Source: an uncultured Clostridia bacterium | Lineage (GTDB): Bacteria > Bacillota > Clostridia > Lachnospirales > CAG-274 | Direction of reading: 5' to 3' | Length of the DNA stretch: 58,396 bases | Assembly: GCA_947589665.1 (NCBI GenBank) | Contig: CANQBJ010000006.1 | Location: forward strand, 1-58,396 | Part shown: positions 53,460 to 58,396 of the stretch, piece after piece | How the letters are laid out: each line of letters opens with the position of its first letter | How positions within the stretch are numbered: position 1 is the first letter of the stretch | Position numbers and translations under genes: made by a program | The notes under the pieces: model-generated | What the model saw: only the letters and a program-made list of their open reading frames with translations | The model's database searches: none | Told to the model about the DNA's origin: nothing

Positions 53460-54551
53460 TTAAGAATAGAATTTTTTGATATTGTCTATTCTTGCAGACA
53501 TATTCATAAGTATCAGGTCTGCAAGCGTAACTGCCGCCATAGCCTCTACCACTACAACAGCTCTTGGCACCACAATAGGATCGTGGCGGCCTTTTATGAC
53601 TATCTCTGTACTCTCCCCCGTATTTGTAATAGTCTTTTGTATTTTTGAAATGGAGGGCGTAGGCTTAAATGCCGCTCTGAAAATCACATCGGCGCCGTCT
53701 GAAAAGCCGCCCAGAACACCGCCTGAGTGATTTGTATGCTTTTTTATCTTACCGTCCTTCATATAAAAACCGTCATTGTTTACCGAACCCTTTGACAGTG
53801 CTGCGTCAAAGCCGTCGCCAAACTCTATGCCTTTTACGGCGCCTATGGACATTACAGCCTTTGCAATAGAGGAATCCAGCTTATCGAATACAGGCTCCCC
53901 TATGCCAATAGGCAGACCCTTTATTACACATTCCACAACACCGCCTAAGGAATCACATTCCGACATAGCCTTTTCCAGAAGAAGGGCTGCCTTTTCAGCG
54001 GCACTGCTGTCGGGCATATAGAGAGGATTTTTTTTGCATTCCTCAAGGTCCTTATTTTCGGCTCTGACGCCGCCTATGGAAAGAGTATAGGCATTTACGC
54101 TTATGCCCAATTCCGAAAGCAGCTTCTTGGCAACGGCGCCTGCGGCAACTCTTGCAGCAGTTTCTCTGCCTGAGGAACGTCCGCCACCTCTGTAATCTCT
54201 GAAGCCGTATTTATTGTCAAAGCCCATGTCTGCATGACCGGGTCTGTATATATGCTGTATGTCCGAATAATCCCGTGAGCGCTGGTCCTGATTATACAGC
54301 ACAAGAGAAATAGGTGTGCCTGTGGTCCTGCCCTCAAATACTCCGGAAAGTATCTCTACTGTGTCGCCTTCCTGCCTTTTTGTACCGTAACGGGTAGAAC
54401 CGGGTCTGCGCCTGTCCATATCTTTTTGTATATCCTCTTCTCCAAGTAAAATGCCTGCGGGACAGCCGTCTATGACCACTCCAAGACCCTTTCCGTGGGA
54501 CTCGCCCCATGTAGCTATTTTAAATATATTTCCATAAACAGAACCTGACAT
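53460..54551 (-). CDS. aroC: Chorismate synthase
   Basis: The 363-residue enzyme converts EPSP to chorismate, the last step of the shikimate pathway, using reduced FMN. Family motifs are present: GESHGKGLGVVIDGCPAG, RRRPGSTRYGTKR, RGGGRSSGRETAARVAAG and FSDGADVIFRAAFKPTPS. The start is ATG 54551 (MSGSVYGNIF) with GAGGTG eleven bases before it. The longer frame upstream adds an unlikely hydrophobic tail. It heads a transcript with lysA and the BECR-fold gene. Confidence 0.95.
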   Translation of the reverse strand: MSGSVYGNIFKIATWGESHGKGLGVVIDGCPAGILLGEEDIQKDMDRRRPGSTRYGTKRQEGDTVEILSGVFEGRTTGTPISLVLYNQDQRSRDYSDIQHIYRPGHADMGFDNKYGFRDYRGGGRSSGRETAARVAAGAVAKKLLSELGISVNAYTLSIGGVRAENKDLEECKKNPLYMPDSSAAEKAALLLEKAMSECDSLGGVVECVIKGLPIGIGEPVFDKLDSSIAKAVMSIGAVKGIEFGDGFDAALSKGSVNNDGFYMKDGKIKKHTNHSGGVLGGFSDGADVIFRAAFKPTPSISKIQKTITNTGESTEIVIKGRHDPIVVPRAVVVVEAMAAVTLADLILMNMSARIDNIKKFYS

Positions 54552-54589
54552 AATTATCACCTCAATTATACTTGAAAAAGCTGTCAGTT

Positions 54590-54617
54590 TTGTGTATACT
54601 AATATGTAACGGATAAT
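54590..54617 (+). promoter_or_regulatory. Possible promoter of the ktrB operon
   Basis: TTGTGT (54590-54595), 16 bp and GATAAT (54612-54617) precede ktrB by about 65 bases. The -35 is weak. Confidence 0.35.
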
Positions 54618-54682
54618 AAAAAACATTATTTTTAATTTTATCATTTTTTTTTGCGTATTACAACATTTTTTTAGGTGATATT

Positions 54683-56062
54683 ATGAAAAACTTTAAGAAT
54701 TTAACTCCTCCCAAAATTATAGCGGCGGGATTTCTTATAATAATAATCATAGGCACGTTTCTGCTTACTCTGCCCATATCTTCAAAGACAGGCAAAAGCA
54801 CAAGCTTTATAGACGCTCTTTTTGTGGCGACTTCGGCTACCTGTATCACTGGACTTACTCCCGTGGTGACGGCAGAGCATTGGTCACTGTTCGGGCAGAT
54901 AGTAATAATGCTTTTGTTCCAGACAGGCGGCTTGGGCTTTATGACCTTTGTGACACTTACGTTTTTATTTCTGGGCAAAAAAATAACGCTGAGGGGCAGG
55001 CTGGTAATAAAGGAGTCCTACAATCTTAACGACAATACGGGCTTTGTTGCATTTATGATATCTCTTCTGAAATTTACTCTTATAGTGGAGGGTATTGGCG
55101 CTCTTGTAATGTGTCCCCAGTTTATAAAGGACTACGGCGCAGACCAGGGTGTATTTATGAGTATTTTTCACTCGGTATCGGCATTTTGCAACGCAGGCTT
55201 TGACCTTGTAGGCGATAGCTCTCTCATACCGTATTCGGGGAATTATCTTATATGCTGTACCATAATGGCGCTTATAATAGTAGGCGGTATCGGTTTTCCC
55301 GTAGTACTGGACCTTTATCTTATGTTAAAGAATCTTTTTGTAAAGAAATTCAAGCTTATTACCTGCTGGAGAAATTTAAGACTTCATTCCAAGATAGTAC
55401 TAAGCTTTACGGCGTTTCTTATAGTAGCAGGTACTCTGTCTATAATGGCGGGAGAATATACAAATCCTCAGACCATAGGAAATATGACTCTTCCCCATAA
55501 GATACTGGCAAGCGCTTTCCAGTCCGTTACACTGAGGACAGCAGGCTACTGCTCAGTATCACAGGCGGGACTGCGCTACAGCTCAAAGCTCATATCCATA
55601 TTGCTTATGTTCGTAGGCGGCTCACCTGCTTCCACTGCAGGCGGCGCCAAGACGGCTACAGTCGCAGTTGTGCTCTTTGCAGTTATCACTATGGTAAAGG
55701 GTGAAGATGAGGTGATCGTATTCAAGAGGAATATAACCTTCCAAACAATAAGGAAGGCTCTTTCAGTAATAATAATGATGCTTATGCTGGATATTATCGC
55801 AGTAATAATACTCTCTGTTACGGAAAGGGGCTGCGGATTTGCATATACGGGCATAGACCTGTTCTATGAAGTATTTTCGGCTATGGGTACCGTAGGCGTT
55901 ACTACGGGACTGACGCCTTACCTCTCAAATTTAGGCAAGCTGGTGATAATACTGTGTATGTATATAGGCAAGATAGGACCTATAACTATGGCTATGATAT
56001 TTACAGCCAACAGCAAAAAGAGAGAAATACGCTATCCCGACGGAAATATAATAGTTGGTTAG
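54683..56062 (+). CDS. ktrB: K+ uptake channel subunit KtrB
   Basis: The 459-residue membrane protein has the four M1-P-M2 repeats of the TrkH/KtrB family. Pore loops with the filter Gly are visible in TSATCITGLTPV, SVSAFCNAGFDL, SVTLRTAGYCSV and MGTVGVTTGLTPYL. It forms the K+ channel, in a Na+-dependent symport in studied members, and is gated by a cytosolic KtrA ring. It is followed by ktrA after 12 bases. AGGTGATATT precedes the ATG. Confidence 0.93.
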   Translation: MKNFKNLTPPKIIAAGFLIIIIIGTFLLTLPISSKTGKSTSFIDALFVATSATCITGLTPVVTAEHWSLFGQIVIMLLFQTGGLGFMTFVTLTFLFLGKKITLRGRLVIKESYNLNDNTGFVAFMISLLKFTLIVEGIGALVMCPQFIKDYGADQGVFMSIFHSVSAFCNAGFDLVGDSSLIPYSGNYLICCTIMALIIVGGIGFPVVLDLYLMLKNLFVKKFKLITCWRNLRLHSKIVLSFTAFLIVAGTLSIMAGEYTNPQTIGNMTLPHKILASAFQSVTLRTAGYCSVSQAGLRYSSKLISILLMFVGGSPASTAGGAKTATVAVVLFAVITMVKGEDEVIVFKRNITFQTIRKALSVIIMMLMLDIIAVIILSVTERGCGFAYTGIDLFYEVFSAMGTVGVTTGLTPYLSNLGKLVIILCMYIGKIGPITMAMIFTANSKKREIRYPDGNIIVG

Positions 56063-56074
56063 GAGGAAAACAAT

Positions 56075-56725
56075 ATGGCAAACAATAAACAATTTGCGGT
56101 CATAGGCTTGGGACAGTTCGGACAGTCTGTGGCAAAGACGCTTATAGACAACGGCTGTGAGGTGCTTTGCTGTGACAAGAATATTACTCTTGTAAACGAC
56201 TTTGCGTCCTATGCCACAGACGTTATGCAGCTGGATGTTACAAATGACAATGCCATGCAGAGCGTAGGCTTTGAAAACTACGACTGTGTAGTAATAGCTA
56301 TAAGCGATAATCTGGAGGCTACTATTATGGCGGCAATGCACGCTATAGAGGCAGGAGTACACACTGTTATAGCCAAGGCAAAGAACAACCATCAGAAAAT
56401 GGTACTTGAGAAAATAGGCGTAACAAGAGTAGTAATGCCTGAAATAGATTCAGGTACAAAGCTTGCCGTAAATCTTGTACACACAAATATACTGGACTAT
56501 CTTACATTTTCCGATAAGTTTGCTATAGCCCAGATATCAGCAAGGCGCGAGTGGTGGGATAAAAATCTTATAGAGAACAATTTCAGAGCCAAGCATGGCA
56601 TAAGCATCATAGCCATAAAGCGCGGAAACGAATATATGGTATCTCCCTCTCCCCAGACACTTATCAAGCAGAACGATATACTTATAATAATAGGCGAAAA
56701 CAATCAGTTAAAGGAACTGGACTAA
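56075..56725 (+). CDS. ktrA: K+ uptake regulatory subunit KtrA
   Basis: The 216-residue protein has an RCK N domain with GLGQFGQSVAKTL and the acidic CCDKN at the end of strand 2, typical of NAD(H)/ATP-binding Rossmann folds. An RCK C (TrkA_C) domain starts near residue 135. It gates KtrB in response to nucleotides. AGGAGG precedes the ATG, and the stop overlaps the start of the next gene by one base (TAATG). Confidence 0.93.
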   Translation: MANNKQFAVIGLGQFGQSVAKTLIDNGCEVLCCDKNITLVNDFASYATDVMQLDVTNDNAMQSVGFENYDCVVIAISDNLEATIMAAMHAIEAGVHTVIAKAKNNHQKMVLEKIGVTRVVMPEIDSGTKLAVNLVHTNILDYLTFSDKFAIAQISARREWWDKNLIENNFRAKHGISIIAIKRGNEYMVSPSPQTLIKQNDILIIIGENNQLKELD

Positions 56726-57456
56726 TGTATATTCAAAGCGAAAGCAACAGAATCATAAAAGAGATAAATTCACTTAGGCTTAAGAAGAACAGGGACAAGC
56801 TGGGGCTTTTCATACTGGAGGGCGAAAGGCTTGTAAACGAGGCAGAAGGACATATTGAATATATACTTGCCTCAGAAAGCTACAGCGGAGGTATGGCTGC
56901 CGACTATACTGTCAGCGACAGACTTTACGACAAAATAAGCGATACCGTCAGTCCCCAGGGTATAATGGCAGTATGCCGTATAGAAGAGCAGGAATTTACA
57001 CAGAAAAAGGATGCGTCCTTTTACATACTTCTTGAGAACATACAGGACCCTGGAAATATGGGTACTATCATAAGGACTGCTGATGCCGCAGGCGCAGACG
57101 GTATTTTTCTGTCAAAGGGTTGTGTGGACATATACAATCCCAAGACAGTGCGCTCAACAATGGGTTCACTTTTCCACCTGCCCATATATAGGAATACGGA
57201 CCTGACAGAGCTTGTGCAAAGAATTGATGTTACTACTGTTGCCGCGTATTTAAAGGGAGATAGAACTCCCTACGATATCGATATGACAAAGGGTATTGCC
57301 ATAATAATAGGAAATGAGGCAAACGGCATATCCGACGACCTCAGTAAAAAAGCAGACTGCCTTGTTAAGATACCTATGCCCGGAAAGGCTGAAAGCATAA
57401 ATGCATCGGCTGCGGCGGCAATTATGATATATGAGGCAGTAAGACAGAGAAGGTGA
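56725..57456 (+). CDS. TrmH/SpoU-family RNA 2'-O-methyltransferase
   Basis: The 243-residue protein has a short N-terminal RNA-binding domain (L30e-like, opening YIQSESNRIIKEINSL) and a SPOUT knot domain. Motif 1 is NMGTIIRTADAAGADG, motif 2 IIIGNEANGIS and motif 3 KIPMPGKAESINASAAAAIM. It uses SAM to methylate a ribose in rRNA or tRNA. RlmB-like and TsnR-like members cannot be told apart here. It is translationally coupled to ktrA. Confidence 0.9.
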   Translation: MYIQSESNRIIKEINSLRLKKNRDKLGLFILEGERLVNEAEGHIEYILASESYSGGMAADYTVSDRLYDKISDTVSPQGIMAVCRIEEQEFTQKKDASFYILLENIQDPGNMGTIIRTADAAGADGIFLSKGCVDIYNPKTVRSTMGSLFHLPIYRNTDLTELVQRIDVTTVAAYLKGDRTPYDIDMTKGIAIIIGNEANGISDDLSKKADCLVKIPMPGKAESINASAAAAIMIYEAVRQRR

Positions 57457-57460
57457 AGAA

Positions 57461-57913
57461 ATGGACAGAATAAGCTGGGATGAATATTTTATGAGTATGG
57501 CGGAGCTTGCAAGCAAACGGTCAACCTGCTTAAGACGGCAGGTGGGAGCAGTCATAGTTAAGGACAATCAGCTTCTTGCTACAGGCTATAACGGTGCGCC
57601 CAAGGGACTTGACAACTGCTGTGACCTCAATGAATGCCTTAGACAAAAGCTGGGAATACCCAGCGGCGAACGTCATGAGCTTTGCAGAGCCGTACATGCG
57701 GAAAACAATGCCATAATACAGTGCGCCGTAAACGGTGTAAGCTGTAAGGGCGGTACCCTGTATGTGACTGCAAGCCCCTGCACAATGTGTACAAAGCAGA
57801 TAATAAACGCAGGCATATCAAGGGTCGTAGCCAAAGAATACTACCCCGACGAAATGGGCAAACAGATGATGCTTGAAAGCGGTATTCAATTTGAGATATT
57901 TGACAAAAAATAA
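57461..57913 (+). CDS. comEB: dCMP deaminase (ComEB-like)
   Basis: The 150-residue zinc enzyme of the cytidine/deoxycytidylate deaminase family has HAENNAII (zinc His and proton-shuttling Glu) and PCTMC (two zinc Cys). The start region SWDEYFMSMAELASKRSTC is typical of dCMP deaminases, which feed dUMP to thymidylate synthesis. It lies 4 bases after the methyltransferase gene with a GAAGGTGAAG site. Confidence 0.92.
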   Translation: MDRISWDEYFMSMAELASKRSTCLRRQVGAVIVKDNQLLATGYNGAPKGLDNCCDLNECLRQKLGIPSGERHELCRAVHAENNAIIQCAVNGVSCKGGTLYVTASPCTMCTKQIINAGISRVVAKEYYPDEMGKQMMLESGIQFEIFDKK

Positions 57914-57937
57914 AAAAGGTACTTCCACATTAAAGCA

Positions 57938-57970
57938 TTAAAAAAGAGGCTATTACAGTAGCCTTTTTTT
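57938..57970 (+). terminator. Rho-independent terminator after comEB
   Basis: AGGCTA (57947-57952) and TAGCCT (57959-57964) form a stem flanked by A and T runs, ending in seven T. Confidence 0.85.
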
Positions 57971-57999
57971 GATAAATTTGTGTTTATGTTAGTATCGAC

Positions 58000-58396
58000 C
58001 TCTCAGTCAGCCCCGTTCACAGTTATTTTTATATAAACTTTTGCCGCGGCTGACAGCTCCATTGCAGCGGAAGAAGTTATCCGCCAAACCGAAGGTTTGC
58101 TTTTGCCGAAGGCAAAAGTGCTGAACCTGCGAATGGGGAGCTTTAGGTGGGTACTTTGCAAAAGCCCTTATTTACTTAGAAAAACAACAACTAAGCTGTT
58201 ACCACAGCCTTGCGGTAAATAACCTCCCCTAGCGTTAGCGTCGGAGGGGAGGGGGACCAACCGAAGGTTGGTGGAAGGGTCGCCTTACTAGCATTGGAAT
58301 TGTCAAGAAAAGTGCAGAGTAAAAAACACCCAAAATTCTGAATAGCAACAAATCAAGCCGCTGAGAGTTTTTCACTCATTGATTTTCTATAGGCAA
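58000..58396. repeat. Intergenic cluster of short hairpins
   Basis: No gene is seen. The stretch holds successive short palindromes with CGAAG-type loops: CAAACC-GAA-GGTTTG, CTTTTGCC-GAA-GGCAAAAG (both near 58085-58120) and CCAACC-GAA-GGTTGG (near 58258-58272). It also holds CCTCCCCT paired with AGGGGAGG (near 58222-58252) and AGTCAGCC paired with GGCTGAC. Such modules look like dispersed genomic repeats. The window ends inside this region. Confidence 0.55.

Noticed and set aside
1..58396. CRISPR array
   Set aside because: No set of regularly spaced identical 25-40 base repeats is visible, even near the cas6 remnant.

Overview
The window looks like a chromosome segment of a low-to-mid GC, AT-leaning Firmicute of the class Clostridia, probably gut-associated. 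The evidence is a tRNA-Ile T-box before ileS, ktrAB, strong Shine-Dalgarno sites with some TTG starts, heavy AGA/ATA codon use, an SLH-anchored surface protein and several families typical of gut Firmicutes. I cannot name the genus from sequence alone.

The right quarter (about 47.9-58.0 kb) is ordinary core genome: ileS with its T-box, lysA and aroC on the minus strand, and ktrB-ktrA-trmH/spoU-comEB on the plus strand. A 59-residue Cys-rich protein, a BECR-fold nuclease-like protein and an unassigned structured RNA sit in the gaps.

The left three quarters (1-47.8 kb) is accessory and carries many relics: a truncated hydrolase, two copies of a structured repeat resembling a TnpB-associated transposon end, two tRNA 3'-half remnants in opposite orientation, a cas6 3' remnant, a broken DUF6977-like gene and two broken paralogous hypothetical genes. 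Inside it are four larger blocks. (1) 822-9302 is an intact, tightly packed six-gene operon behind a good promoter: a GrpE-like exchange factor, an Hsp70-type ATPase with no visible substrate-binding domain, a HerA/FtsK-type ATPase with a long Ser-rich linker, a coiled-coil protein, a membrane-active protein and an unknown protein. I match it to no named system, and it is the best candidate here for an undescribed one. A convergent LRAT-fold gene follows. (2) 11443-33159 is one gene of about 7,238 codons for a secreted SLH-anchored giant built of two interleaved classes of InlB-B-type repeats. Its leader carries a run of nine G just before an in-frame upstream ATG, which suggests phase variation. 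(3) 33537-41603 is a RecD-like helicase-nuclease followed by a sacsin-type HSP90-like ATPase/SF1 helicase gene that is broken by one in-frame TGA and two frameshifts. (4) 42171-44423 is a secreted ATLF-type HExxH protease carrying the same kind of InlB-B repeats as the giant.

Blocks 1 and 3 resemble conflict/defence cassettes, though no function is proven by sequence. Blocks 2 and 4 are cell-surface functions, and the protease could be a processing enzyme for the adhesin by analogy with Pro-Pro endopeptidases. Three of the frameshifts look like single-A losses in A-runs, so local sequencing error should be excluded before the broken genes are called dead.
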